Assembly (NCBI RefSeq): GCF_900343085.1
Contig: NZ_OPYI01000009.1
Location: 43,194 to 107,193 of the forward strand
Direction of reading: 5' to 3'
DNA from: Aedoeadaptatus coli
GTDB lineage: Bacteria; Bacillota; Clostridia; Tissierellales; Peptoniphilaceae
Length of the DNA: 64,000 nucleotides
The position numbers and the translations under genes were made by a program. Positions 17,646 to 26,449 of this stretch are shown in pieces. The notes beneath the pieces are model-generated. The model did not search any database. It saw only the letters and a list, made by a program, of their open reading frames with translations, and had not been told where the DNA came from. Every line of letters starts with the position of its first letter. Position 1 is the stretch's first letter.

Positions 17646-18329
17646 TTATAGCATCCATTGATCTCGGAAATAGAGATCGATGGGAAGAATATACAGATCG
17701 TTCGTACGCGCTTTGACCTCGTCGACCAAATTGCTCATGCAGACCGTGCCCAAGAGGGGCAAGCCCGTTTGATCGCTGACCGCTTCGGCCAACTTCAGGC
17801 CTTCGATGACGTCGTCGGCCGTGGTGTGTTTCAGGAAGTGGGTGGTGTTAAACAAACCGGTAATTTGTGTTCCGCTCGTCGCCTGGGTGTCTTCCATAAA
17901 TTTGATGACTTGCTCAGGTGTTTTCGTTTCCGGGCGGTTGGAGTTAATGACAAAGATTTGTTCATAACCCGTTTCTTCCAAAGTGGGGCGATAGCGTGCG
18001 AGGGCGCGAGCACCGGAGGGATTTCCGCCGACGTCGACGATGACCCGCGTGCTTTTGTCCAAAAGAATCGCGTCGATCGCCGGATCCAGCGCGGGAATAT
18101 CCACGGCTCTTGCTTTGACGCCGGTCGAGAGGGTGCGGATCCCCTTTTCATTCATGAGATCGTCCTTGTCTCTGATCCGGAAATAGGTATTAATAATATC
18201 TAAATCCACGACCGCCACCTCTTCGTTGTCCTCGCGTAATTTGAGGGCCAAGTTGATGGACATTTCCGTTTTACCGCTGCCGAAATGGCCGGTAATAATG
18301 AGAATCCTGTGATGCTTCTTCCAATCCAT
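17646..18329 (-). CDS. P-loop NTPase (CobQ/MinD/ParA-like nucleotide binding) at the head of the operon
   Basis: 227 residues starting with a deviant P-loop, GHFGSGKTE (14-22), followed by DLDIINTYFR and DVGGNPSGA, as in MinD/ParA-type NTPases. The start at 18329 is chosen for its AAAGGAAG site; the frame runs 13 codons further upstream. It is the first gene of the oxidoreductase operon and ends 12 bases before the ferredoxin. A role in cluster or metal delivery, or in regulation of the complex, is possible but not shown. Confidence 0.75.
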   Translation of the reverse strand: MDWKKHHRILIITGHFGSGKTEMSINLALKLREDNEEVAVVDLDIINTYFRIRDKDDLMNEKGIRTLSTGVKARAVDIPALDPAIDAILLDKSTRVIVDVGGNPSGARALARYRPTLEETGYEQIFVINSNRPETKTPEQVIKFMEDTQATSGTQITGLFNTTHFLKHTTADDVIEGLKLAEAVSDQTGLPLLGTVCMSNLVDEVKARTNDLYILPIDLYFRDQWML

Positions 18330-18535
18330 AGTTTCTTCCTTTCTTAAAGAATCGCAGCGAGAAAACATTAATCAATCGGGTAACGTTTTCTGCTAAAGAC
18401 AATATACCATATAAAAGATAATTACGAAAGGAGTGACTTCAATTTAGCAAATTACATCTATTTTTTCGGCAAATAGTTTAAGAACTGGCGTTTTCGGTTA
18501 TTTTTATAGAAAGATATCTGTTCCGGGAGGGCTGT

Positions 18536-18868
18536 ATGAGAAAACATTCATTGAACAACCGTAGTATAAATGATAACAAGGGATTAAAAAAATCCTTCGA
18601 AGCGGAAGAAGCGGTGCGCCGATTTAAGAAGCGGGAGCAGGAAAAGGTCTTGCCTCTTCTCGGGAAAAAGGCGTCGGCGGCCATGGCGGCGGCCTTTTTG
18701 CGTAGCCTTTCAAACAGGCGCAGACCCCTGTATCTTTCCCGAAGGATTCAACGGGCGAGGCTTTCGTCCCGTCGGCGCTTTTTTACCGGGGCCGATCTGT
18801 CCCGAGCCGTGCACGATACGAGTTTTCGCCTGCGCCGGATGAGACGAGGTGAAGGGCGTGGCCGATAA
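18536..18868 (+). CDS. Possible small, very basic protein
   Basis: 110 codons with a good GGAGGG site before the ATG. The product is extremely rich in Arg and Lys, ends in RRMRRGEGRGR, and resembles nothing I know. Its 3' end overlaps the start of the Crp/Fnr regulator by 11 bases, so it could be a leader coupled to that gene. Against it: odd composition and no recognisable fold. It may be a real nucleic-acid-binding peptide or just an open frame. Confidence 0.4.
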   Translation: MRKHSLNNRSINDNKGLKKSFEAEEAVRRFKKREQEKVLPLLGKKASAAMAAAFLRSLSNRRRPLYLSRRIQRARLSSRRRFFTGADLSRAVHDTSFRLRRMRRGEGRGR

Positions 18869-19511
18869 AAACAATCTCTTTTTAGGCGTAAATGAGAAGG
18901 CGCTCAGCGATTTTTTAAAAAATTGCGGCGCAAGGGAGAAAAAAATTCCCGCTACATCCTATATTTTTCGCGAAGGCGACGAGGCGAAGGGGCTTTTTAT
19001 CCTCCTCGACGGGGCCGTGGAAGTGGAGAAAAACGATTTTTCCGGCAAGCGGCAAATGGTGAATCGCTTTCGGGAAAAGGATACGGTCTTCGGCGAGGTG
19101 TATCTCTTTTTAGAGGACAGGCCCTACGATTTCGCCTGCCGCGCTGTGGAGGACAGCCGCCTGCTTTTTGTGCCGAAAGAAGCCTTCGATCCCGCGAGGG
19201 GCGCCGTGGCACAGCAATTGGTGGCCAATATGCTCGCGGTGCTGGCGAAGAAGGCTTATTTTCTCAATCAAAAAATGGTGGTGCTTTCGGCGGGGAGCAT
19301 GGAAAAAAAGATCGCCCGCCACCTGCTCTTCGTGAATCCCTCGGGCGAAGATTTCGAGCTCATGAACCGGGAGGCCCTGGCCGATTACCTGGCCGTGCCC
19401 CGGCCGTCTCTGTCCCGCACGCTCATGAAAATGCACCGGGAGGGCTTGATCGACTTGAATGGGAGGAAGGTGTCCTTCGATCCGGAAAATTTGGAAAGTT
19501 TATTATTTTAA
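18858..19511 (+). CDS. Crp/Fnr-family transcription regulator (probable hcp activator)
   Basis: 217 residues: an N-terminal cyclic-nucleotide-type beta roll (about 20-125), a dimer helix, and a C-terminal winged helix with REALADYLAVPRPSLSRTL as recognition helix. No Fnr-type N-terminal cysteine cluster is seen. The GTG start at 18858 is preferred because AGGTGAAGG lies at correct spacing; a GTG three codons upstream has no such site. The hybrid cluster protein gene follows 91 bases later with a palindrome in between, the arrangement of HcpR-type nitrosative-stress regulators. That identity is inferred from context. Confidence 0.85.
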   Translation: MADKNNLFLGVNEKALSDFLKNCGAREKKIPATSYIFREGDEAKGLFILLDGAVEVEKNDFSGKRQMVNRFREKDTVFGEVYLFLEDRPYDFACRAVEDSRLLFVPKEAFDPARGAVAQQLVANMLAVLAKKAYFLNQKMVVLSAGSMEKKIARHLLFVNPSGEDFELMNREALADYLAVPRPSLSRTLMKMHREGLIDLNGRKVSFDPENLESLLF

Positions 19512-19520
19512 TTGCTCAGG

Positions 19521-19536
19521 CGTAACAAAAGTTACG
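19521..19536. promoter_or_regulatory. Palindromic operator CGTAAC-N4-GTTACG upstream of hcp
   Basis: A perfect 6-bp inverted repeat with a 4-base spacer. Its centre (19528.5) lies about 41.5 bases before the start point predicted from the -10 box at 19558-19563. That is the class II activator position used by Crp/Fnr proteins, and a gene for one lies immediately upstream. Confidence 0.7.
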
Positions 19537-19557
19537 TCTATTTATTCCGCCGAGGTC

Positions 19558-19563
19558 TATACT
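19558..19563 (+). promoter_or_regulatory. hcp promoter -10 box
   Basis: TATACT with no recognisable -35 hexamer at normal distance, as expected of an activator-dependent promoter. Confidence 0.6.
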
Positions 19564-19602
19564 GAAACTACGATAAAGCAAAGAAGAAACAGGAGGTAGC
19601 AC

Positions 19603-21222
19603 ATGTTTTGTTTTCAATGTCAGGAAACAGCCGGCAATAAAGGCTGTACGATCAAAGGGGTTTGCGGAAAGACCAAGGACGTAGCGGATCTGCAGGATCT
19701 GCTCATTTACGTCACCAAGGGCCTGGCCCAAGTGGCGAATCGCAAGGGGGATTTAGGCGATAAGAAAATCGCCGTGCAAGACCGCATCGCCGACAATCTC
19801 TTTACCACCATTACCAACGCGAATTTCAATGCGAAGACGGTGGAAGAGTACATCGTAAAGACCCTGGATATGAAAAAGGAATTGGCCCAAGGGATGAGTG
19901 ATCTCCCCGCCGAAGCTGCATTCGACGTACGGGAAGGACTTACGGAAGCGGCGAAGGCCGATGCCATCGGCGTCCTCGCCACGAAAGACGAAGATATTCG
20001 CTCTTTAAGAGAGCTCATTACCTACGGCTTAAAGGGCACCGCCGCCTACACCCGCCACGCCAATGTGCTGGGCTTCAGAGACGACGAGGTCCACGCATTT
20101 ATGGCGGAGGCGCTGGAGAAGATCACCGACGACAGCTTAACGGTGGACGATCTCGTGGCCCTCACCTTAAAGACCGGCGAAAACGGCGTAAAGGCCATGG
20201 CTTTATTGGATGAAGCCAACACGACGAAGTACGGCCATCCGGAAATCACGGAAGTGTCTCTGGAGCCGCGGAACAATCCCGGGATTTTAATTTCCGGCCA
20301 CGACTTAAAGGACATGGAAGCGCTCCTGGAGCAAACTTCGGGCACCGGCGTGGACGTCTACACCCATTCGGAAATGCTCCCGGCCAATTACTATCCCGCA
20401 TTTAAAAAATACGATCACTTCGTGGGCAATTACGGCGGCAGCTGGTGGCATCAAAAAGAAGAATTCGCCTCCTTCAACGGCCCGATTCTCATGACCACCA
20501 ATTGCATCGTGCCCCCGAAAGACGACAGCTACTTGGATCGCCTCTACACCACCGGCGTGGCCAGCTATCCCGGCGCGAAATTTATCAACGAAGACGACAA
20601 GGGCCACAAGGATTTCAGCGCCCTCATCGAACAGGCCAAGGGATGCAAAGCGCCTGAAAAAATCGAAGAAGGCACCATCGTCGGCGGCTTCGCCCACAAT
20701 CAAGTCTTCGCCCTCGCGGATAAGGTCGTGGATGCGGTAAAGAGCGGCGCCATTAAAAAATTCGTGGTCATGGGCGGCTGCGACGGACGGCAAAAAGACC
20801 GCAATTACTACGAGGAATTTGCCAAGGCCCTGCCGGAAGATACGGTAATCTTAACGGCGGGCTGCGCCAAGTACCGCTACAACAAATTGCACATGGGCGA
20901 CATCGGCGGCATTCCCCGGGTTCTGGACGCCGGCCAATGCAACGACTCCTATTCCCTGGCCGTCATCGCCATGAAGCTGCAGGAAATCTTCGGACTCGCG
21001 GACATTAACGAACTGCCCATCGTCTATAACATCGCCTGGTATGAACAAAAGGCCGTCATCGTCCTTCTGGCCCTCTTGTCTCTGGGCGTGAAAAACATTC
21101 ACCTTGGGCCGACGCTCCCCGCCTTCTTAAGCGAAAATGTGGTGAAGGTGTTGGTTGAAAACTTCAACATCGCCCCCAACGGGACCGTGGAAGAAGACAT
21201 TCAAAACCTGATCCTGTCCTAA
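19603..21222 (+). CDS. hcp: Hybrid cluster protein (hydroxylamine/NO reductase)
   Basis: 539 residues, normal length for the anaerobe-type protein. The N-terminal cluster ligands are Cys3, Cys6, Cys15 and Cys21 (C-x2-C-x8-C-x5-C), the spacing of the Desulfovibrio-type [4Fe-4S] protein. The hybrid-cluster segments MGGCDGRQ and [10 protein letters not shown] are present toward the C-terminus. Hcp reduces nitric oxide or hydroxylamine and protects anaerobes from nitrosative stress. It has a strong AGGAGG site and its own promoter. No Hcr-like reductase gene is adjacent, so it must take electrons from another donor. Confidence 0.96.
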   Translation: MFCFQCQETAGNKGCTIKGVCGKTKDVADLQDLLIYVTKGLAQVANRKGDLGDKKIAVQDRIADNLFTTITNANFNAKTVEEYIVKTLDMKKELAQGMSDLPAEAAFDVREGLTEAAKADAIGVLATKDEDIRSLRELITYGLKGTAAYTRHANVLGFRDDEVHAFMAEALEKITDDSLTVDDLVALTLKTGENGVKAMALLDEANTTKYGHPEITEVSLEPRNNPGILISGHDLKDMEALLEQTSGTGVDVYTHSEMLPANYYPAFKKYDHFVGNYGGSWWHQKEEFASFNGPILMTTNCIVPPKDDSYLDRLYTTGVASYPGAKFINEDDKGHKDFSALIEQAKGCKAPEKIEEGTIVGGFAHNQVFALADKVVDAVKSGAIKKFVVMGGCDGRQKDRNYYEEFAKALPEDTVILTAGCAKYRYNKLHMGDIGGIPRVLDAGQCNDSYSLAVIAMKLQEIFGLADINELPIVYNIAWYEQKAVIVLLALLSLGVKNIHLGPTLPAFLSENVVKVLVENFNIAPNGTVEEDIQNLILS

Positions 21223-21239
21223 GGATATGCACAAAAAAA

Positions 21240-21299
21240 GAAGGAAGGGGAAGCCTTCCTTCATCACTATATTGAAACCCGCCTCGCGGCGGGTTTTTT
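21240..21299 (+). terminator. Double hairpin terminator after hcp
   Basis: A first 9-bp hairpin (21240-21248 with 21254-21262) has no T run. A second 9-bp hairpin (21275-21283 with 21288-21296) is followed by six T residues. The second is the real terminator; it may also help end panD transcription from the other side. Confidence 0.8.
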
Positions 21300-21337
21300 C
21301 GTGGGCAAAAGATCATTCGCCCTTATTATCAATTCCT

Positions 21338-21721
21338 TTAAGACAAGGTGCCGTGTTTTTCGTAGGTCGCGATTTGCTTGACGCCGTTGTTTTCGTCCAC
21401 GAAGACCACTTTCGGCGCGTAGTCCGTAAGCTCTTCCGCTTCGTAGGCGGCGTAACTCATAATAATTACCTTGTCTCCCACAGAGACCAATCGCGCGGCG
21501 GCGCCGTTTAAACAAATCACGCCGCTGTTGCGTTCGCCGGCAATGGTGTAGGTCTCCAAACGGGATCCGTTGTCGATGTCCACCACTTGCACCTTCTGAT
21601 ACTCTCTAATGCCCGAGGCCTCCAGAAGCGCCTCATCGATGGTAATGCTTCCCACATAGTTAAGTTCAGCTTGGGTCACCGTCGCCCGGTGAATTTTCCC
21701 CTGTAACATTTCTACTTGCAT
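21338..21721 (-). CDS. panD: Aspartate 1-decarboxylase
   Basis: 127 residues, standard length. The self-cleavage site is at Gly24-Ser25 (YVGSITID), which generates the pyruvoyl cofactor, and the KIHRATVT start is intact. The enzyme makes beta-alanine for pantothenate and CoA. It stands alone, with no panB or panC in the window. An AAGGAG site precedes the ATG. Confidence 0.96.
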   Translation of the reverse strand: MQVEMLQGKIHRATVTQAELNYVGSITIDEALLEASGIREYQKVQVVDIDNGSRLETYTIAGERNSGVICLNGAAARLVSVGDKVIIMSYAAYEAEELTDYAPKVVFVDENNGVKQIATYEKHGTLS

Positions 21722-21838
21722 AATTCTCCTTATAAAATTGTCGGCGGAAAATCCGCTGCGTCTTCCTGCCCTCGAAAGGGCGAGTATCGTTTAAAAAAAT
21801 ACGATCTCCGGGAAATACTATACGCCGACGAAAGGCCG

Positions 21839-21884
21839 TTGACAATCTGTTTTTTGCGTATCGCATAAAATTATTTGGTACAAT
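21839..21884 (+). promoter_or_regulatory. Likely promoter region of the PhzF-like gene
   Basis: TTGACA at 21839-21844 and TACAAT at 21879-21884 are both good hexamers but too far apart to form one promoter; an intermediate -10 or -35 must be used. A transcript start near 21890 would leave a leader of about 35 bases. Confidence 0.35.
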
Positions 21885-21924
21885 GAAACAGAAATGCAGT
21901 ATGAAAATGAATGAAAGGAGCCTT

Positions 21925-22713
21925 ATGAAAAAGACATTAAAACAATACGTCGTCGACGCATTCACCGATCAGGTGTTTGGCGGAAACCCCGCCGCCGTTT
22001 GCGTCATGGACGAGTGGCTTGACGACGCTCTCTTACAAAAAATCACGAAAGAAAATAATCTGTCGGAAACCGCCTTTGCGGTGAAAGAAGGAGAAAATTA
22101 CCGCCTGCGTTGGTTTACGCCCGGCGGCGAAATCGACCTCTGCGGCCACGCCACCTTGGGCACCGCCTATGTCATTATGAATTTCATCGAGCCGGGACTT
22201 GACGTGGTTTCATTTGAAACTTTAAGCGGCACCCTGACGGTAACGAAAGAAGGGGATCTTTACGCCATGGATTTCCCTGCCTATGATATGAAACCCGTGG
22301 AGGTCACGGACGCCATGGCCGATGTCATCGGTGCAAAGCCCATTGCCGCCTTTATGGGGCGCGACCTTTTGTGCGTCATCGAAGACGAAAATCTGGTGCG
22401 CACCATGGATCCGGATCAGGCAAAGATCATGGAACTGGACGGCTTGCTCCTTCACGTAAGTGCAGGGGGAAAAGATTACGACTGCGTTTCCCGCAGCTTT
22501 GCGCCAAAGTTGAAGGTGGCGGAAGATCCCGTCTGCGGCTCCGGGCACTGCCACATTCTGCCCTACTGGTCCGATGTATTGAAAAAAGACGAATTAAAAG
22601 CTTATCAGGCGTCGGAACGGGGAGGAGAAATCTTCGCCACCTTGAAAGGCGATCGCATCACCCTGCGTGGCAAGGCCGCCCTTTTCAGCGAGGCCACCAT
22701 TCATTTAGCGTAG
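21925..22713 (+). CDS. PhzF-family isomerase/epimerase-like protein
   Basis: 262 residues with the two-domain PhzF pattern: GGNPAAVC (19-26), the catalytic Glu48 in LSETAF, DLCGHATLG, and the second-half EDPVCGSGHC. PhzF relatives isomerise small carboxylic acids; most in Firmicutes have no known substrate. The start is set by AAAGGAG. It is monocistronic, and nothing next to it points to a pathway. Confidence 0.9.
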   Translation: MKKTLKQYVVDAFTDQVFGGNPAAVCVMDEWLDDALLQKITKENNLSETAFAVKEGENYRLRWFTPGGEIDLCGHATLGTAYVIMNFIEPGLDVVSFETLSGTLTVTKEGDLYAMDFPAYDMKPVEVTDAMADVIGAKPIAAFMGRDLLCVIEDENLVRTMDPDQAKIMELDGLLLHVSAGGKDYDCVSRSFAPKLKVAEDPVCGSGHCHILPYWSDVLKKDELKAYQASERGGEIFATLKGDRITLRGKAALFSEATIHLA

Positions 22714-22789
22714 AAAAGAAGGCAAACGGTTGTATTTTTATCGGGGGGGTACAATACTAATGTAGATGCAGTTGTAGAAAGGAGAAAAT

Positions 22790-23608
22790 ATGAAAAAATT
22801 TGTACTTATTTTGCTGGCTCTGTGCTTTATTCCCGCCTTGGCCTTTGCCAACGGGCCGGATGACGACGACGAATATCCCATCGACGTGTACATTAAGGGT
22901 AAACAAGCCGCCATGTACGAAAGCTTCACCGGCGTGGAAATGAAGGACAATCGCGTGACCCTTCCCGTTCGCGTCGTCGCCGAAGGGCTCGGCGGAAAAG
23001 CGGACTGGAACGAAAAGACCCGAGAAGTCACCTTGACCCACGGCAAGAACGTGGTGGTCATGACCATCGGCAAGAAAGCCTACACGGTCAACGGCGTGAA
23101 GAAGACCATGGACACGGTGCCGCGGATTTCTAAAAACCGCACCTATCTTCCCATGCGCTTCGTCTCGGAAGCACTCGGTGTGAAGGTTCAATGGGACGAA
23201 AAGAATCGCACGGCTCTTTTCGGCGACATGGACATCGGCAAAAAGGTGAAGGGCGAAAAAATTCAGGTCTATAAAAACGTCACTGTTACCATTCCCGAAG
23301 ACAAGAAAGACGTGTTCATGTACAAGGAAGAAAAAATGGATGACGGCTTTTTGAGAAAGAGCCTGTACGAAAAGAAGAACCACGCTTTCGACGAGATCAT
23401 CGGTTGGCTAGGCTGCTTCGACATCGCCGACAGACCGGAAGGCGATATTCCCTCTTACGTTGTGGGACGGATCGGGGATAAGTATCTGATCTTTATCTGC
23501 GCTTCCGATGTGCAAACCAGTTTGGAAAACAAGGAATTACAAAAGGCCTACAATGACGCACGGAATCAATTGCCGGAAATTCTTTCCACGGTAGAAATCG
23601 CCAAATAA
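22790..23608 (+). CDS. Secreted protein with copper-amine-oxidase N-terminal-like (stalk) domain
   Basis: 272 residues. A signal peptide (cleavage after AFA, about residue 20) leads to two copies of the amine_oxidase_N-like repeat, seen as LPVRVVAEGLGGKADW and LPMRFVSEALGVKVQW. The C-terminal 120 residues are unrecognised. These domains are common on clostridial extracellular proteins and have no oxidase activity of their own. A second protein of the same build lies at 46255-47049. Own ribosome site (GAAAGGAG) and terminator. Confidence 0.88.
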   Translation: MKKFVLILLALCFIPALAFANGPDDDDEYPIDVYIKGKQAAMYESFTGVEMKDNRVTLPVRVVAEGLGGKADWNEKTREVTLTHGKNVVVMTIGKKAYTVNGVKKTMDTVPRISKNRTYLPMRFVSEALGVKVQWDEKNRTALFGDMDIGKKVKGEKIQVYKNVTVTIPEDKKDVFMYKEEKMDDGFLRKSLYEKKNHAFDEIIGWLGCFDIADRPEGDIPSYVVGRIGDKYLIFICASDVQTSLENKELQKAYNDARNQLPEILSTVEIAK

Positions 23609-23616
23609 GGGCAATA

Positions 23617-23645
23617 AAAAGCGGAGGTTCGCGCCTCCGTTTTTT
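23617..23645 (+). terminator. Intrinsic terminator
   Basis: A 6-bp GC stem (23622-23627 with 23634-23639), extended by A-T pairs, is followed by six T residues. Confidence 0.8.
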
Positions 23646-23669
23646 CGTGCCCCGAAAGGCTGTATGCAA

Positions 23670-24617
23670 TTATTTTTCCGCGAGGACTTTTTGCTCCCGG
23701 CGGTGCTGTTCGTAAATAATCAGGCTCGATGCCGCGGCGATGAGGAGGATGCCGAAGATTTCGTGTTTGTAAATAATGTCTCCGAGAAAGATCGCCGCCA
23801 TAATCGGGGAGAGAACGGGTTTTACGAAAAAGACCAGGGAGGACACGGCCACGGGATTGGTTTCCACGGCGAAAAGGTGGCTGGCAAAGCCCAGGCCCGT
23901 AACGAAGACGGAAATGTAGAGAAGGATCAGGATGTTGTCCGAGGCGATGCCGCTCAGAATGGGAATATTCGCAAAGACATCGAGACCCGCGGATTTCAGC
24001 GCGCCGGCCACCGGGGCGGTGCGAGAGACCATGATCAAGATGAAAAGCTCCGCCACGCCGAAGAGGAAGGAGCGGGAGGTAATGGTGGGCGCCTTAAAGG
24101 GGGCGTCTTTGTAGAGGATTTTTCCCACCAAGGCGTAGAAGGAAAAGCTCAGGGCGGAGATCAACACGATGACGACGCCCAGGAGGGAGCCCTTGAAGTG
24201 GGCGGGATTAACGAGCACGAGAAAGCCCACGAAGGAAAGGCCCACGGCGAAGAGCATGGGCTGGTTCATTTTCTCCGACGTAAAGAAATGGGCCAGGAGC
24301 ATGGAGAAAAAGGTGTTGGCGCAAAAGAGCACGCCGGCCACGTGGGCGTCGAGGAAGGAAACGGACAAGGTGTAGAAGGTCATGGACACGACGATGCACA
24401 AAAAGCCCGTAAAGGCGAAGTGGAGGTAGTCTTTCTTCACCAATTTGTATGTAAGCGTTGAAAGCTCTTTGCGGCTAATGGGATAAAGCAGTATCCCCGC
24501 CACCAGAAAGCGGATGAAATTTAATTGGACGGGATTAAAGGCGCCGCCGGTAAATTTAATGGCGACCTCCATGGACGAAAACAAGAATGCAGCTGCGAAC
24601 ACGTATAAGTAATTCAT
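23670..24617 (-). CDS. EamA/DMT-family transporter
   Basis: 315 residues with about ten membrane helices in two EamA repeats (the second starts around residue 150). Members export or import amino acids or other small metabolites; the substrate here is unknown. The start at 24617 is chosen for the GGGGTGA site; the frame opens six codons further up. It stands alone, converging with the stalk-protein gene. Confidence 0.88.
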   Translation of the reverse strand: MNYLYVFAAAFLFSSMEVAIKFTGGAFNPVQLNFIRFLVAGILLYPISRKELSTLTYKLVKKDYLHFAFTGFLCIVVSMTFYTLSVSFLDAHVAGVLFCANTFFSMLLAHFFTSEKMNQPMLFAVGLSFVGFLVLVNPAHFKGSLLGVVIVLISALSFSFYALVGKILYKDAPFKAPTITSRSFLFGVAELFILIMVSRTAPVAGALKSAGLDVFANIPILSGIASDNILILLYISVFVTGLGFASHLFAVETNPVAVSSLVFFVKPVLSPIMAAIFLGDIIYKHEIFGILLIAAASSLIIYEQHRREQKVLAEK

Positions 24618-24710
24618 AATGTCACCCCAGCCCATTCTATCAAAAATTTCATAAAGCGGAGGAAAAAAAGAAGAAAAATTCGGTGAAACGAAAATTTTTT
24701 CGAAAGGGCG

Positions 24711-25235
24711 CTACTTTTTTCTTTCCCGAATGGCTTTTTCTATGATTCCGACCAATTCGCTGAACATCGCTTCCTCGCTTCCCGAGGCGTCGAGGGTGGC
24801 GTCGCATTGAAGATCGAAGTGTTCTTTGTCGAAGCGATCTTCTTCCCGGCGCTTCACGAGGCGGGCGTGACGGGTGGCCTCATCCAGGCGAAGGCCGATG
24901 ACATAAGCCCCTTCGGCGCGAAGCTCCTCCGCCCCCTTGTCGTCTAACACCACGACGGCGTGACGCATATGGCTCCCGATAATCGAAAGGAGATCCGCCT
25001 TCGGGATGCCGTAGCGTGCGCCGTGAATGGCGGTAGGGGCCAAGAGCTCGCCCTTTTTCAGGCGGGCATCGTAGGTTTTTTCGTCGAGAAAATAGTAGTC
25101 CCGGCCGTGGATTTCTCCCGCCCGAGGCGGGCGGGTGGTGGCGGTAATGATCTTTTCAAAGTTTTTTTCCCGGGCAAGCCGCTTGGCCTGGGTGGTTTTT
25201 CCCGATCCGGAGGGGCCCTGGAGGACGAAGAGCAT
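24711..25235 (-). CDS. Guanylate-kinase-like protein
   Basis: 174 residues, somewhat shorter than usual guanylate kinases (about 190-210). It has the P-loop GPSGSGKTT, the GMP-site segment TTRPPRAGE followed by GRDYYF, and HGARYGIPK. These match guanylate kinase, which turns GMP into GDP. It stands alone and not in the usual gmk-rpoZ context, so it may be a paralogue with a different role. AAAGGAC serves as ribosome site. Confidence 0.8.
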   Translation of the reverse strand: MLFVLQGPSGSGKTTQAKRLAREKNFEKIITATTRPPRAGEIHGRDYYFLDEKTYDARLKKGELLAPTAIHGARYGIPKADLLSIIGSHMRHAVVVLDDKGAEELRAEGAYVIGLRLDEATRHARLVKRREEDRFDKEHFDLQCDATLDASGSEEAMFSELVGIIEKAIRERKK

Positions 25236-25255
25236 AATTTGTCCTTTCTATTTTC

Positions 25256-25272
25256 CATTGCATATCGCAATG
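25256..25272. promoter_or_regulatory. Inverted repeat between the divergent guanylate-kinase-like gene and gap
   Basis: CATTGC-N5-GCAATG, a perfect 6-bp inverted repeat, lies just upstream of the gap promoter and of the divergent start. It could be an operator for either gene; no cognate regulator is adjacent. Confidence 0.4.
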
Positions 25273-25284
25273 AAGAGCAGTTTC

Positions 25285-25293
25285 TGATATGAT
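25285..25293 (+). promoter_or_regulatory. Extended -10 promoter of the glycolytic operon
   Basis: TGATATGAT (TG-n-TATGAT) predicts a start near 25300 and a leader of about 95 bases. The leader includes a 7-bp hairpin arm pair, AAGGCGG with CCGCCTT, starting near 25319. Confidence 0.5.
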
Positions 25294-25394
25294 GAAACGG
25301 ATGGATTTTTATGACCGAAGGCGGTGATTATCCCCGCCTTTGGGTATCATTTAAACAGATAACATTCGGTAACAATCGATACAAGGAGGATAAA

Positions 25395-26405
25395 ATGACT
25401 ATTCGTGTAGGTGTTAATGGGTTTGGCCGCATCGGCCGCGACGTGGTTCGCGGAATTTGCTTACGAGACGACCTGCCCTTCGAGTTGGTTCAATTAAATG
25501 CCAGTGGGGACTGGGAGCTCATGGCCCATCTGTTCCGCCACGACACCATTTACCGCAACTACCCCGGCACCGTGAAGGTCACGGACAAGGGCTTTAACAT
25601 CGACGGCAAAGACATTATTATTTCCGACGAACGGGATCCTGAAAACATTCCTTGGAAAGAAAACAAGGTGGACATCGTCATCGACACCACCGGCGCGTTT
25701 AAAGACCGCGAAGGCGCGGAAAAACACTTTAAGGCCGGCGCAAAGAAGGTCGTCGTCTCGGCACCGACCAAGGGCGAAGACATTACCATCGTCATGGGCG
25801 TCAACAGCGATCTGTATGACAACGAAAAACACCACTTCCTGTCCAACGCGTCCTGCACCACCAACTGCATGGCACCGGTGACAAAGATTATACTGGATAC
25901 CTTCGGCATTGAAAAGGGCATGATGACCACGGTCCACGCCTATACCAACGACCAAAAGATCCACGACGCAAAACACAAAAAAGACTGGCGCAGAGCCCGT
26001 GCGGCGGCGGAAAATATCATTCCCACCTCCACCGGCGCGGCCAAAGCCGTGGCACAGGTCTTGCCGGAACTTGCAGGCAAACTTGACGGCCACGCCCTTC
26101 GCGTGCCCGTGCCCACGGGATCCATTACGGACATGGTTTTTGAACTGAAAAAACCCGCCACGGTAGAAGAAATCAACGCGGCCATTAAGAAGGCGGCGGA
26201 AGGCCCCATGAAGGGAATTTTGGAATACACGGAAGAGCCCATCGTCTCCTCCGACATTATCGCCAATCCCCACGCTTCGATTTTCGACGCGTCCCTTACC
26301 TTGGCCCACGGCAATTTCGTGAAGCTCTTCTCCTGGTACGACAATGAATGGGGTTATAGCCAAAGAGTCATCGACTTGGCAAGCTTAGTTGCAGAAAAGA
26401 TGTAA
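25395..26405 (+). CDS. gap: Glyceraldehyde-3-phosphate dehydrogenase
   Basis: 336 residues, full length. NAD-binding GVNGFGRIGR at the start, and catalytic Cys154 in SNASCTTNC. It oxidises glyceraldehyde-3-phosphate to 1,3-bisphosphoglycerate. The start is set by AAGGAGG. It is the first gene of gap-pgk-tpiA-gpmI-eno. No cggR-type regulator lies upstream, unlike in Bacillus. A terminator-like hairpin follows before pgk. Confidence 0.97.
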   Translation: MTIRVGVNGFGRIGRDVVRGICLRDDLPFELVQLNASGDWELMAHLFRHDTIYRNYPGTVKVTDKGFNIDGKDIIISDERDPENIPWKENKVDIVIDTTGAFKDREGAEKHFKAGAKKVVVSAPTKGEDITIVMGVNSDLYDNEKHHFLSNASCTTNCMAPVTKIILDTFGIEKGMMTTVHAYTNDQKIHDAKHKKDWRRARAAAENIIPTSTGAAKAVAQVLPELAGKLDGHALRVPVPTGSITDMVFELKKPATVEEINAAIKKAAEGPMKGILEYTEEPIVSSDIIANPHASIFDASLTLAHGNFVKLFSWYDNEWGYSQRVIDLASLVAEKM

Positions 26406-26412
26406 TAGGAAG

Positions 26413-26440
26413 TCGAGCTCTTCGGGGGCTCGATTTTTTT
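26413..26440 (+). terminator. Terminator-like hairpin between gap and pgk
   Basis: An 8-bp stem with one wobble (26413-26420 with 26426-26433) is followed by seven T residues and then directly by the pgk ribosome site. Probably a partial terminator that lets gap be transcribed more than the rest. Confidence 0.75.
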
Positions 26441-26449
26441 GGAGGAATT

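Noticed and set aside
23664..24461. Open frame on the plus strand opposite the EamA transporter gene
   Set aside because: Its product is very rich in Gly, His, Glu and Lys, the usual mirror of a hydrophobic membrane protein.
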